Part shown: piece by piece, positions 42,105-50,884 of the stretch
Position numbering within the stretch: the stretch's first letter is position 1
How the letters are laid out: each line of letters opens with the position of its first letter
From: Deltaproteobacteria bacterium UBA2409
Lineage (GTDB): Bacteria > Bdellovibrionota_C > UBA2361 > DDRT01
DNA length: 64,000 nucleotides
NCBI GenBank assembly: GCA_002343185.1
Contig: DDRT01000001.1
Span: forward strand, 242,736-306,735
Direction of reading: 5' to 3'
Translations under genes and position numbers: made by a program
Notes under the pieces: generated by a model
The model's database searches: none
Seen by the model: the letters and a program-made list of their open reading frames with translations, nothing else
Told to the model about the DNA's origin: nothing

Positions 42105-44054
42105 CTAACTTTCGGGAACTAATTCAATCTTTGATCCCCAATCAATTAAGTTCATTGGCTCATCAAAATCATCAAACTGAATTCTTAAAGTTAGAACTGG
42201 TTTCTCAAGGATCTCAACTATCTCCCCTTCGCCAAATGCTTTATGTTTCACCCTTCTTCCAACTTCTGGTAAAAACTCCTCGGAATGAGACTCTACCTCA
42301 AAGCAATCTTCAGGTATTTCATGAATAAATCTGCTCATCTCCCTAAAACGTCCAGCTCTTGATTCAACACAAGAAAGACTAAGCTCCTCTTTTGCCCTGG
42401 TGATTCCAACATAGAAAAGCCTTCGTTCCTCTTCAATTCCTCCATCTTCCTCAAAAGATAATGAGTGAGGGCAAAGCCCTTCCTCTACTCCCGTAAAGAA
42501 TACTTTCTTAAATTCTAAGCCTTTTGAAATATGTAGTGTCATAAGAGATATATACTCAGAAGATTCAGTCCCCGAGCTTGTATCTGATGAGGTCATAAGT
42601 GCGACATGATCTAAAAATTCTACTAAAGAATTAAAGTCACCCATTAAGTTCAGAAGTTCATTAATATTCTCTTCTCTTGAAAGAGCTTGTGGATCAGCAC
42701 TATCAATAAGTTTTTTTATGTAGCCCGTCCTTTTTAAAAGCTCCTCGGTTATCTTTCTAAGTGGTAGACCTTTTAAACCCTTGATGGTATCTAAAAATGG
42801 AGCTAATTTTTTATTCTTAACTTCTAAAATTGATCCCCCCCCTGCTTCTTCAATGATCTTTTGAGCAGTAACTGCACCGATACCTCTTGGTGGAGAATTA
42901 ATTATTCGTTGAAAGGCCACAAAATCGCTTGGGTTATGAATAAATTTCAGATAAGAAATTATATCCTTGATTTCTTTTCGTTCGAAAAACTTTAACCCTC
43001 CAAAAATCCTATAAGGAATCCCATTTTGAATAAGAGCCTCTTCGATGGCTCTCGATTGAGCATTGGTTCTATAAAAAATAGCAATTTCATTGAGCGGAAC
43101 TTTAGATCTGTTAATCTCTGCACAGATTTTTCTTGCTTCCTCACGCTCATGAAAGGCGTGGATTAATTCTAGTTTTTTACCCTCTTTAGTGTCAGTCCAG
43201 AGATTTTTCTCTCGTCTATTAAAGTTATTTGAAATTACTGCATTTGCAGCATCAAGAATATATCTTGTCGATCTATAGTTCTGTTCTAATCTAAAGATCT
43301 TAGTTCCAGGAAAGTCTTCCTCAAAAGAGAGAATATTTTCAATCTGAGCACCTCTAAAAGCGTAAATTGATTGATCCTCGTCGCCAACTGCAAAGATTGA
43401 ACCTGTAGATAAGAGTTTTAAAAGTCTATACTGGACAAGATTTGTGTCCTGAAACTCGTCAACAAGAATATGTTTAAATCTGTTTTGGAGCCTTTCTAGT
43501 ATTAAGGGTTTCTCCTCAAGAAGCTTTACTGTAAAAACAAGCAGATCTCCAAAATCAAGAGAATTCAACTCTTTAAGTTTTTTTTGATATTCGTGATAAA
43601 CTTGAACTACAAGTTCGTAGAACTGATCTCCACCTTGAGGGATTTCATAGTCATTCTTTGCACGGTCAATCTCTCTTAAAATTCCTGATGGATTAATGTC
43701 GTTTCTGTTTAACGATTTTAATATCTGCTTAACTAAGCTTTTACTATCGTCGTTATCAAAAACAGTGAAATCTTCTTTAAATCCTATAGCTTCGCTAAAT
43801 TCTCTAAGAATTCTTAAGCAGATACTATGAAATGTTCCCATCGTAACAGGCAGTTTGAGCCTGTCTTTCATCTCACCAGCTGCTTTATTTGTGAATGTTA
43901 CAGCAAGAATTCGTTTTTCCCCTAACGTTTCGTAGAGATACCGAATTCTTTCAGTTAAAACTCTAGTTTTTCCACTGCCTGCGCCTGCAATTACTAATAT
44001 AGAACCGATCGGGGCATTTATTGCGCTTTCTTGATCTGGATTATTTCTTTTCAA
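42105..44054 (-). CDS. pcrA: UvrD/PcrA family 3'-5' DNA helicase
   Basis: A superfamily 1A helicase of 649 residues. Motif I is AGAGSGKTRVLTERI, motif II is DEFQDTN, and QNYRSTRYIL and VGITRAKEEL follow. The C-terminus (VGRRVKHKAFGEGEIVEIL and beyond) is the Tudor-like domain seen in PcrA and UvrD, which binds RNA polymerase in the known cases. At 649 residues it is shorter than UvrD (about 720). The exact subgroup (PcrA, UvrD or Rep) is uncertain. It overlaps mlaC by 14 bases. Confidence 0.9.
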   Translation of the reverse strand: MKRNNPDQESAINAPIGSILVIAGAGSGKTRVLTERIRYLYETLGEKRILAVTFTNKAAGEMKDRLKLPVTMGTFHSICLRILREFSEAIGFKEDFTVFDNDDSKSLVKQILKSLNRNDINPSGILREIDRAKNDYEIPQGGDQFYELVVQVYHEYQKKLKELNSLDFGDLLVFTVKLLEEKPLILERLQNRFKHILVDEFQDTNLVQYRLLKLLSTGSIFAVGDEDQSIYAFRGAQIENILSFEEDFPGTKIFRLEQNYRSTRYILDAANAVISNNFNRREKNLWTDTKEGKKLELIHAFHEREEARKICAEINRSKVPLNEIAIFYRTNAQSRAIEEALIQNGIPYRIFGGLKFFERKEIKDIISYLKFIHNPSDFVAFQRIINSPPRGIGAVTAQKIIEEAGGGSILEVKNKKLAPFLDTIKGLKGLPLRKITEELLKRTGYIKKLIDSADPQALSREENINELLNLMGDFNSLVEFLDHVALMTSSDTSSGTESSEYISLMTLHISKGLEFKKVFFTGVEEGLCPHSLSFEEDGGIEEERRLFYVGITRAKEELSLSCVESRAGRFREMSRFIHEIPEDCFEVESHSEEFLPEVGRRVKHKAFGEGEIVEILEKPVLTLRIQFDDFDEPMNLIDWGSKIELVPES

Positions 44055-44607
44055 CCTTTTCCTTCAGGCTCTTCATTAGTCCAGAAAATTCTTCACGCCG
44101 AATGATCGCAGAAAACTCATTACGATAATTAGCAACTAGCCCAATGTTTTCGATAGCAACATCATAAACTTTCCACTGATTGTCTTTTAGGAGCAGTCTG
44201 TAATCGATAGGGAACATGCTTCCTTCAGATTTTACAGTTGTTTTTACAAGAGCCTTTGGAAGTTCGACTGATTCATTTTCAAATTGTACCATTCCTGGTT
44301 TCACGTTTTCAATTCTTGCAACATAAGTTCTTGCAAGTAGTTCGCTAAAGACTGATACAAATTCTTTTTGCTCTTCTTCGGTTCTATCCTTCCAGTTAGC
44401 GCCAAGGCTTCTTTTTGCCATCTCATCAAAATCAAACCGAGGTTCGAGAACTTTTCTAAGCTCTTTTCGTCTTACATCTTTGTTCTCATCGCCAGGCTTT
44501 TCAGCTACAACGGCTAGAACTTGATTTAATGTCTCTTTAACTTCATTAAGGGGGGATGTTTCAGCTAATAGAGAACCAACAAACAATAATATTGAAATAA
44601 ACCTCAT
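44041..44607 (-). CDS. mlaC: MlaC/Ttg2D family phospholipid-binding protein
   Basis: A periplasmic shuttle that carries phospholipids between the outer membrane and the MlaFED transporter. A signal peptide (MRFISILLFVGSLLAE) starts at ATG 44607, which has AAGGAG at a good distance; an ATG two codons upstream is too close to that site. The mature part carries the family blocks RFDFDEMAKRSLGANW and YDVAIENIGLVANYR. It has 188 residues and is last in mlaE-mlaF-mlaD-mlaC. Confidence 0.9.
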   Translation of the reverse strand: MRFISILLFVGSLLAETSPLNEVKETLNQVLAVVAEKPGDENKDVRRKELRKVLEPRFDFDEMAKRSLGANWKDRTEEEQKEFVSVFSELLARTYVARIENVKPGMVQFENESVELPKALVKTTVKSEGSMFPIDYRLLLKDNQWKVYDVAIENIGLVANYRNEFSAIIRREEFSGLMKSLKEKVEKK

Positions 44608-44622
44608 AATCATTCTCCTTTT

Positions 44623-45099
44623 TTAATCAGCTGTTTCGCCAATTCGATTTATAACTTTACCAATTACATCCTCAATGTCTACCGCATCAGTTGTTTCAGT
44701 GATTATCCCACCAGGTGGTATTGGTATATCCGAAGAACCTGGGGTGACTCTGATATATCGATCTCCAATGATGCCCTTGGTGTTAATTGATAAAATATCA
44801 TCTTCGAATAGTGTAACAGAATTATCGATCCTAAGAGTTATAACTGCTTGATGCTTTTCTAAGTTGATTTTTTCCACCTGACCAATTGGAACCCCTGCAA
44901 TTTCAACAGGAGAGCCATATTGAAGCCCTGAGATATTGGAAAACTTAGCTTTTACCTCGTATTGTCCTTGCATTCCAACTTTTAGTCCAGCAATGCCAAC
45001 AGATAGATATGCTATAACCCCGACACCTACCAGGGTAAATAGTCCTACTATGAACTCTAAAGTAAAGGTTCGTTTGTTAATGAATTCTGATTGGGCCAT
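44623..45099 (-). CDS. mlaD: MlaD family MCE-domain protein
   Basis: The periplasmic ring-forming MCE subunit of the Mla transporter, 158 residues. One N-terminal membrane helix (about 11-32) precedes a single MCE domain, with KFSNISGLQYGSPVEIAGVP and IIGDRYIRVTPG as the diagnostic stretches. The ATG is preceded by AAAGGAA. It overlaps mlaF by 23 bases, so translation is probably coupled. Confidence 0.93.
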   Translation of the reverse strand: MAQSEFINKRTFTLEFIVGLFTLVGVGVIAYLSVGIAGLKVGMQGQYEVKAKFSNISGLQYGSPVEIAGVPIGQVEKINLEKHQAVITLRIDNSVTLFEDDILSINTKGIIGDRYIRVTPGSSDIPIPPGGIITETTDAVDIEDVIGKVINRIGETAD

Positions 45100-45829
45100 G
45101 AATGCTTCCTTTTAAGAACTGTTTAATATATGGATCCTGATGAGCAATTATCTCCTCTGGAGTGCCCTCAGCAAAAATTCTTCCCTGAAAAATCATAGCT
45201 ACCCTATCGCTTACCTGAAAGACTTCAGGAATCTCGTGACTTATCACTACTCCCGTAAAGCCACATCGAGCCTGACATGACTTTATAAGATCATAAACCT
45301 CTTGACCATGCTGCGGATCTAGACCGGTATTTGGTTCATCGACTAACAATACTTTAGGATCAAGTATCATAGCGCGAGCCATGCCAACTCGTTTTCTGAC
45401 ACTTAAAGAAACTTGCTGAGGCATAAGATTAGCCACTTTTTTTAATGACAGATCCTCTATTATTGACCAGACTTTTTGATAAACCTGGTCTTCTTTTAGT
45501 GATAAATGCTCACGTACTGGAAAGGCAATATTGTCATAGATAGTCAAAGAATCAAGAAGTGCAGCTGACTGAAAGAGCACACCACAATTTTTTCTTATAG
45601 AAGTTTTCTCTTCTTCAGAAGAAGCAATTGTCATGTCCTCACCAAAAATAGAGATAGATCCGGAGTCAACCTCATATATACCCAAGATCAATTTAAGCAA
45701 AACTGACTTGCCAACCCCTGATGGACCAACTATTGCAGTAATTTTTCCATCAGGAATAGATAGACTTAAATTATCTAAGACTTTCTGAGCACCAAAAGAT
45801 TTTGAAACTCCCGTTACTTCTATTCCCAT
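45077..45829 (-). CDS. mlaF: Mla ABC transporter ATPase with altered signature
   Basis: The cytosolic ATPase that powers phospholipid transport, 250 residues. Walker A is VGPSGVGKSVLLK, Walker B is VLLVDEPNTGLD, and the H-loop is VVISHEIPE. The ABC signature, normally LSGGM-RKRV, reads VSLSV-RKRV: both glycines that grip the ATP gamma-phosphate are replaced by Leu-Ser. All other motifs are intact, so the change looks real and not a frameshift. Activity may be altered. It is three bases after mlaE. Confidence 0.9.
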   Translation of the reverse strand: MGIEVTGVSKSFGAQKVLDNLSLSIPDGKITAIVGPSGVGKSVLLKLILGIYEVDSGSISIFGEDMTIASSEEEKTSIRKNCGVLFQSAALLDSLTIYDNIAFPVREHLSLKEDQVYQKVWSIIEDLSLKKVANLMPQQVSLSVRKRVGMARAMILDPKVLLVDEPNTGLDPQHGQEVYDLIKSCQARCGFTGVVISHEIPEVFQVSDRVAMIFQGRIFAEGTPEEIIAHQDPYIKQFLKGSIHGPIRIH

Positions 45830-45832
45830 CTA

Positions 45833-46630
45833 TTAATCCATAAAAAATTGAGTAAGAATGCTTGTTAAGAAGTAATCAACTACTAAAACAGCCACAGATG
45901 CCGTTACTACTGCTTGTGTAGTGGCTCTGTTTACTCCAATTGCTCCAAATCCACAGGTGTGTCCCTTGTAGCAAGCTACCCAACCAAAGATGAATCCAAA
46001 AACAACTGCTTTTATTAGCCCAGAGAAGATATCATCAGGGGCTACAGCGGAATAAATCTGAGTCATAAAGGTTCCAGGACTAAGGCCCAGTATTCCAACT
46101 CCAACGATATAGCCACCCCAAATTCCAACCGCAATCGACATTGCAGTTAATAGAGGCACTGAAACAAGTGCAGCTAAAAATCTTGGAACCATAAGATATT
46201 TAATCGGATCAACAGCCATTGATCTAAGTGCATCAACCTGTTCTGTTATTTTCATTATTCCAAGCTCTGCGGTGCAGGCACTTCCAGCTCTTCCTATCAC
46301 CATTAGAGCAGTTAAAACTGGGCCAAGCTCTCTGATCAAACTTAAAGCAACTGCTGAACCAGTAAAAGCAACAGCTCCAAATTTTGAAAGGGTAAATTCT
46401 GCTTGAACAGCAAGCACCGCACCTGTGAAAACTGAGATAAGAAGAATTACAAGTACTGAATTAACACCGATTGAATATAGCTGCTCTAAGAAAAGTCTAA
46501 ATCTAAATGGTCTAGAAAATATTGATTTAATTACTTGTACTAAAAATATCCATGAACTGCCCCAGCCTGTAATTGTATCAATTGTAAATCTACCAAGTCT
46601 TGCAACCTGCATTCCAGGAACCTGTATCAT
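45833..46630 (-). CDS. mlaE: Mla ABC transporter permease
   Basis: The permease of the Mla system, 265 residues with five or six membrane helices. The family motif FTGAVLAVQAEFTLSKFGA and RELGPVLTALMVIGRAGSA with the elbow Glu-Leu-Gly are clear. The MKITEQVDALRSMAVDP cytosolic loop contacts the ATPase. It overlaps rlmE by four bases, so the operon begins at rlmE. Confidence 0.94.
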   Translation of the reverse strand: MIQVPGMQVARLGRFTIDTITGWGSSWIFLVQVIKSIFSRPFRFRLFLEQLYSIGVNSVLVILLISVFTGAVLAVQAEFTLSKFGAVAFTGSAVALSLIRELGPVLTALMVIGRAGSACTAELGIMKITEQVDALRSMAVDPIKYLMVPRFLAALVSVPLLTAMSIAVGIWGGYIVGVGILGLSPGTFMTQIYSAVAPDDIFSGLIKAVVFGFIFGWVACYKGHTCGFGAIGVNRATTQAVVTASVAVLVVDYFLTSILTQFFMD

Positions 46631-47193
46631 AAAAATCCCTTTGCTACTAAATAAGATTCTTTTGATGTGCTTCTGCTTGAATCAAGCTCAGTTCTTTGAA
46701 CAGACTTAAAAGCGGGCTTAATCTCTCTTTTTATAAAATCCTCCACACCAGGAAAAAGTTTCATTACTAAAGTCCCATCCTTTTTTAAGCACTTCTTTGA
46801 AAAAGAGAAAGCAAGTTCGCAAACTCTTTCAGCATTCATAATATCAGCGTCCCTGATGCCGGTTAATTTAGCTGACATATCAGAAACAATAACAGAGGGC
46901 TCTTTGGTGCACACGTAATCAGCAATATCACTTTGAACTGTAATTACATTTGTTTCCTTAAATGGCTCAAGCTCTGTAAGATCAATCGCAACAACGAGCC
47001 CATTGTTTCCTACAAGTTTTGAAGCAACTTGGGCCCATCCTCCAGGCCAAGCTCCTAGGTCGTATACTATATCGCCAGGCTTAATAATCTTATATTTCTT
47101 CTGTAATTCCAATAACTTATAGGCGGCTCTTGAGCGATAGCCTTCTGATTTAGCCTTTTGATGGAGATGATCTTTTCGATTGTAGTTTGCCAA
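46627..47193 (-). CDS. rlmE: 23S rRNA 2'-O-methyltransferase RlmE (FtsJ)
   Basis: A 188-residue methyltransferase that modifies U2552 of 23S rRNA in known cases. The N-terminal RSRAAYKLLELQKKY with its catalytic Lys, the SAM site DLGAWPGGWAQVAS, the catalytic Asp in VSDMSAK and the Lys in LVMKLFPG form the K-D-K-E set. It is the first gene of the rlmE-mla operon. The region upstream is packed with palindromic elements. Confidence 0.94.
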   Translation of the reverse strand: MANYNRKDHLHQKAKSEGYRSRAAYKLLELQKKYKIIKPGDIVYDLGAWPGGWAQVASKLVGNNGLVVAIDLTELEPFKETNVITVQSDIADYVCTKEPSVIVSDMSAKLTGIRDADIMNAERVCELAFSFSKKCLKKDGTLVMKLFPGVEDFIKREIKPAFKSVQRTELDSSRSTSKESYLVAKGFL

Positions 47194-47213
47194 TGTTTTA
47201 ACTCTAGTCAGTT

Positions 47214-47291
47214 CTTGGGGGTCAGGCCGGCAGGCCTGACCAGACAGTTGCTGGCATTTGCCTGGTCAGGCCTGCCGGCCTGACCCCCAAG
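47214..47291. repeat. Palindromic element F (78 bp, perfect 30-bp arms)
   Basis: The best-preserved family member. The 30-bp arm at 47214-47243 (beginning CTTGGGGGTCAGGCC) is the exact inverse of 47262-47291. The 18-nt centre is ACAGTTGCTGGCATTTGC. Within each arm, GGTCAGGCC-type sequence repeats inverted, giving two side hairpins as well as the main stem. It lies 20 bases before the rlmE start codon, on the divergent side, unlike the convergent-junction copies. Confidence 0.92.
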
Positions 47292-47344
47292 TACACTCTT
47301 ATAACTATTTAAAATTGTTCAGTAAATATTTTTAATTAACTTTT

Positions 47345-47391
47345 ATATAGAAAAAGACTTGAAATATATTTATTGTTGATATAGAAAAAGA
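47345..47391 (+). promoter_or_regulatory. Direct 13-mers upstream of a small ORF
   Basis: ATATAGAAAAAGA occurs at 47345-47357 and 47379-47391, 34 bases apart. TTGAAA near 47359 and TATAGA 15 bases on could be a weak promoter overlapping the second copy. The repeat may be a regulator site. Confidence 0.25.
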
Positions 47392-47416
47392 ATAGAACTT
47401 TTTGCCAGAGGTTTTT

Positions 47417-47572
47417 ATGATTATGTTACTCGACTGTTTAGCTTTAGCCTTCACTTTTGGATATGTATGTGGATTATTTCTGACCGGTCAGGCTTTCAGC
47501 CTGACCTCTAGAAAGGACTGGTTTGTTTCTGATTTGTCCTCTGACACGGACAACATATCAGTCCAGACATAG
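47417..47572 (+). CDS. Candidate small membrane ORF running into a repeat
   Basis: ATG at 47417 with AGAGG five bases upstream opens a 51-codon frame. It starts with a hydrophobic stretch (MIMLLDCLALAFTFGYVCGL) and then reads through the palindromic element at 47486-47564 to a TAG. The second half is therefore encoded by repeat sequence. It could be a small membrane protein extended by an insertion, or chance. No homologue is recognised. Confidence 0.25.
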   Translation: MIMLLDCLALAFTFGYVCGLFLTGQAFSLTSRKDWFVSDLSSDTDNISVQT

Positions 47573-47640
47573 AGCATGCCTGGTCAAGGTTTGCCTGACC
47601 TTACTCCTCTCGGCAGTGAAGGACTGGTTAAAACCAGTTC
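47486..47640. repeat. Palindromic element G (P1-P2-P1-P2 series)
   Basis: Four hairpins in series: P1 GGTCAGGCT-TTC-AGCCTGACC (47486-47506); a P2 pair GGACTG/CAGTCC (47515-47520 and 47559-47564) split by an inner TTGTCC/GGACAA hairpin; an imperfect P1 (47582-47600); and P2 GGACTGGTT-AA-AACCAGTTC (47621-47640). The series sits just before the gene at 47661. Confidence 0.7.
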
Positions 47641-47660
47641 AGGCATAGTAGGTCTTAGTA

Positions 47661-49577
47661 GTGCCGATCTACATCCCAATCTTAGCGATCTTAGCTCTTA
47701 AATTAAGTTACCTTTTAACAGCAGAACCTGTTGCAGGCTGGGACACTGCTCCCCATCTTTATCTTACTCATCTAATGAGTGGATATCTTTTAGAGGGGAA
47801 TCTCTCAGGATGGGATGATAACTGGTACGCTGGGTATCCAGCCTTTTCCCTTTATCCACCTTTAGGCTACCTAGTCCTATTAATACCTTGGATAGTTTCC
47901 TTTGGAGTAATTCCAGTAACCCTTTCATTTAATTTAATGCTCTATGTTTTACCATTTATACTTTTAGTTTCTGCAATTTATATCGGCGAAAAGAGAGGGT
48001 CTCCAATTTTAGGTTTTTTAGCTGCTACTGGTTATCTACTTATCCCAGGGATTTTAGGAAATTTTGGAAATGGTCTTTATGGTTTTTTAGTAATTGGCAA
48101 TGTTCATGGATTAACAGGATTTATTCTACTTTTATTCTTATTTGATGAGTTATTTGGAAAATGTAGAGTACTTGCGCTTACAATTTTATCTTCAATTTTG
48201 ATCTTGACCCATCTTTTATCGGCAGTTTTCTTCATAGCAGTTTATGCAATTAAGCTATGTTTTTGGTCAGAGAAAAAATCTCTCATATTGGCAGGAATTT
48301 TAACTTTAGCTATTACATCATTTTGGACAATTCCATTTTTAAAACTTCTACCATTTTCAAGTGGAGAGATGATTGGAAGTTTTAAAGATCCTCTTTTTTT
48401 ACTGTTTTCAGATCTCTCTCCTGAACATCTAAGAAGATATTTACTTATATTTAATAAGTTAAACATCTGGGAGATCCTATCAGGACTTCCGTGGGTATCT
48501 CTTTTAGTTGCAGTGATTTTTTTAAGCTATATTAAAAGATATGGATTTAATGCTTTAGCCTTAGTATTTGTTTTTGCTTTGATATTAATTCCAAGAAATA
48601 TATTTACAGAATTTACTAATACTGCAATCCACTACTACCGTTTTGGCCCGATGTTATGGGTTTTTGTAATTCTGATGGCTACAAGAACTAACATTAAGGG
48701 TTGGTTATTAGCACCAGGGATAATCTTAATTCTACTTTTTAGATTCGATCTTATTACCCCAACAAAACTCGATCCTCATATTCCATTTCCTGGAACATTA
48801 TCCTCAGCGTCAGGAAAAAAAGTTGCTGATAACTTAGTTCAATATTTTAAAGATAATCCACCAAAGGGACGTGTAATTGAGGAAGTAGTGAGTTCAAATC
48901 TAAGCTACTTTGGATCGCCTCATATCTTTTCAACAAGACTTCCCCTTGAGTTAGGAATAAAGATGGGAACAGGGCTTCTTGCCGAATCAGCACTTTGCAG
49001 TGAAGCATTTCAGGCGCCACTTGCTGCTCTAACAATGCATGAAATTTGGGGCGGAGGGGGGAGGTGGTTAAATAAGAGCTTTATGCTTCAGCCAAGTAGT
49101 ATTCAGATTCAAAGATTACAGTTTTTAGGTGTTAGCCATGTGATTGTATCAAGCACACGCGGAAAAAGAATTTTTAGTAGATTTAAGGAGATTAAAAAGG
49201 TCTTTAACTCTAGTGCCATAGAGGTTTTTGAGCTTCCTAAAAGAGAGTTTTTTCTGGCTCCATATAGACTAGAGGTTTTAGAAGGTGACAAATTTGAAGT
49301 AGCCAGGTCTATATTTTTTAATCAGTATCTTTTTAAGGCTCCACCAGTTATGAACCCCCAAGATATTGATATTAAAGGTGTATTTCTTGTCCCAGGTATG
49401 ACAGAGAGGGAAGAAGTTGAGATGAGAAAAGAGAAATTAAAGGGACTTGATGTAATTACTGCATATGGAGCGATTGATAGATTAAAAATAGAGCTAAAAG
49501 GGGAGATTAGTATCAGTAAAAAAGAGGCTTTTAGAAAAGATGGAGCCTTGGTGCCACCATGTTTTAAGCTAGGGTAA
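47661..49577 (+). CDS. Large polytopic membrane protein, PTPS-related/GT-C-like
   Basis: A 638-residue membrane protein with about 10-12 hydrophobic segments in the first 380 residues, then a soluble domain. The N-terminal pattern GWDTAPHLYLTHLMSGY with GWDDNWYAGYPAFSLYPPLGY resembles the 6-pyruvoyl-tetrahydropterin-synthase-related membrane domain and the first loop of lipid-linked sugar transferases, where an Asp after the first helix is catalytic. No sugar donor can be assigned. The start is GTG at 47661, 21 bases after the palindromic series. Confidence 0.65.
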   Translation: MPIYIPILAILALKLSYLLTAEPVAGWDTAPHLYLTHLMSGYLLEGNLSGWDDNWYAGYPAFSLYPPLGYLVLLIPWIVSFGVIPVTLSFNLMLYVLPFILLVSAIYIGEKRGSPILGFLAATGYLLIPGILGNFGNGLYGFLVIGNVHGLTGFILLLFLFDELFGKCRVLALTILSSILILTHLLSAVFFIAVYAIKLCFWSEKKSLILAGILTLAITSFWTIPFLKLLPFSSGEMIGSFKDPLFLLFSDLSPEHLRRYLLIFNKLNIWEILSGLPWVSLLVAVIFLSYIKRYGFNALALVFVFALILIPRNIFTEFTNTAIHYYRFGPMLWVFVILMATRTNIKGWLLAPGIILILLFRFDLITPTKLDPHIPFPGTLSSASGKKVADNLVQYFKDNPPKGRVIEEVVSSNLSYFGSPHIFSTRLPLELGIKMGTGLLAESALCSEAFQAPLAALTMHEIWGGGGRWLNKSFMLQPSSIQIQRLQFLGVSHVIVSSTRGKRIFSRFKEIKKVFNSSAIEVFELPKREFFLAPYRLEVLEGDKFEVARSIFFNQYLFKAPPVMNPQDIDIKGVFLVPGMTEREEVEMRKEKLKGLDVITAYGAIDRLKIELKGEISISKKEAFRKDGALVPPCFKLG

Positions 49578-49606
49578 TTTTGGAAATGAGGTTATAATAT
49601 ACAGAT

Positions 49607-50098
49607 ATGAAGAAAGAGCGGGGATCGGGTGTCGGAATGGTACTTTTTGTAGTTGTAGTTTTAGGGATAGTTGCTTTTTTGGTGAGAAAAGAAGCCGGCT
49701 CAAGTAACCCAGGGCCATTAGGTGATACTGAAAGGTATAGATCTATCTTAGCATTTAATAACACCGTTCAACTTGGTCTTGGTGATTCAGGAGATCCTCA
49801 GCCAATACTAGATTCATTTCGTGGTTCTATAACCCAAGATGGATGTATTGAGCTTCTTCAGTTTGATCAAGGTTCTGGTGAGCATATCGTAACTCACTCA
49901 TCTGGTGGTGGCTGCGCAACAACTCCATTAGTTGGACGAGATCCTTCGAAAATGTATGCAAGGCTTTCATTAGGAGGAGATGCTGTTGGGGAGATAGAAG
50001 CAAATTTAGATGCACCTAGTGTGCAGGGTAATTATGCTCCTCCTGGTGCTGGGTTCAATCAAGGAAATGCTCAAATACCATTACCTCCTGACTTATAA
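49607..50098 (+). CDS. Hypothetical single-helix protein of the pilin-like cluster
   Basis: A 163-residue protein with an N-terminal KKERGSGVGM start, one membrane helix (about 9-25) and a polar, Gly-rich remainder with one possible disulfide pair. The basic-Gly-hydrophobic start resembles pseudopilin or TadE-type leaders. A perfect TATAAT at 49593-49598 lies only nine bases before the ATG, so the transcript may be nearly leaderless. It is 12 bases before the TadE-like gene and probably belongs to the same operon. Confidence 0.55.
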   Translation: MKKERGSGVGMVLFVVVVLGIVAFLVRKEAGSSNPGPLGDTERYRSILAFNNTVQLGLGDSGDPQPILDSFRGSITQDGCIELLQFDQGSGEHIVTHSSGGGCATTPLVGRDPSKMYARLSLGGDAVGEIEANLDAPSVQGNYAPPGAGFNQGNAQIPLPPDL

Positions 50099-50109
50099 GG
50101 TTATTTAAT

Positions 50110-50880
50110 TTGAATCAACGTGGCGCTGTATTAGTAACTCTAACTTACGCTCTTCCGTTAGCAGGTATTGTTCTCTTTGTTTTATTGGCGATAGCTTATT
50201 ATGTTAACACAACTGTTACTCTTGAAGAGGCTGTTGCTAATGGAGTTAGGACTGCTTCAACAAGAGGTAAAGTAGGAGCTCTTTGGCGAGGTTACAATTC
50301 AGATTCTTTACTTATACAGATTCAGGAAGATTTTCCTAATTTTTTAAGTAACTCATTAGTACATCGAGCTCCAATGGGGGATCATTTAAATACATATACA
50401 ATTTTAACAGAAGCTTGGGGTGGGATCGATTTAGATGGAAGTTCCTTTGAAGAGGTGCCACCACAATATCATCTAGCACTTGCTTTTACACTAGGCTCAA
50501 TACAAGAAAGCTTAGGGAGTGAAATGGTGAGATATCCATGTGGTGTTCAGGCTGATGGATCTTTAGTTGACTCAGAATTTGCTAATACCCCAGGATGCTT
50601 AATTTGTTACCCACTAAGGCATACATTTGAGGGAGATGTTTGCGCCCCAGAAGGAACTTGTAACTGTGATGCTGGTGGTGTTTGCAGCTCATTTAACCAT
50701 ATTCCAGTTGGTGAGCTCTCAAATAGTTTTGTATCAATAGCGTGTAGACATAATCCTAATGATCTATTCTTACGCCCCCTAGTAGGCCTTTTTTCAGCTA
50801 TAGGAACAGATTTTGAGCAGCAGCTTTTTATCTTTGCATCTAGTTTTCAGGATAAATCAACAGGGCTTTTAGTGGACTAA
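50110..50880 (+). CDS. TadE-like pseudopilin protein
   Basis: A 256-residue protein with the leader MNQRGAVLVTLTYALPLAG and a single membrane helix (residues about 8-32), the TadE-like layout. The exported part contains a Cys-rich patch near residues 160-205 (CLICYPL, EGTCNCDAGGVCS). The start is TTG at 50110. The +5 Glu of classical pilins is replaced by Thr. It precedes the TadG-like gene by four bases. A role in cell-surface fibres is inferred. Confidence 0.6.
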   Translation: MNQRGAVLVTLTYALPLAGIVLFVLLAIAYYVNTTVTLEEAVANGVRTASTRGKVGALWRGYNSDSLLIQIQEDFPNFLSNSLVHRAPMGDHLNTYTILTEAWGGIDLDGSSFEEVPPQYHLALAFTLGSIQESLGSEMVRYPCGVQADGSLVDSEFANTPGCLICYPLRHTFEGDVCAPEGTCNCDAGGVCSSFNHIPVGELSNSFVSIACRHNPNDLFLRPLVGLFSAIGTDFEQQLFIFASSFQDKSTGLLVD

Positions 50881-50884
50881 GTAT

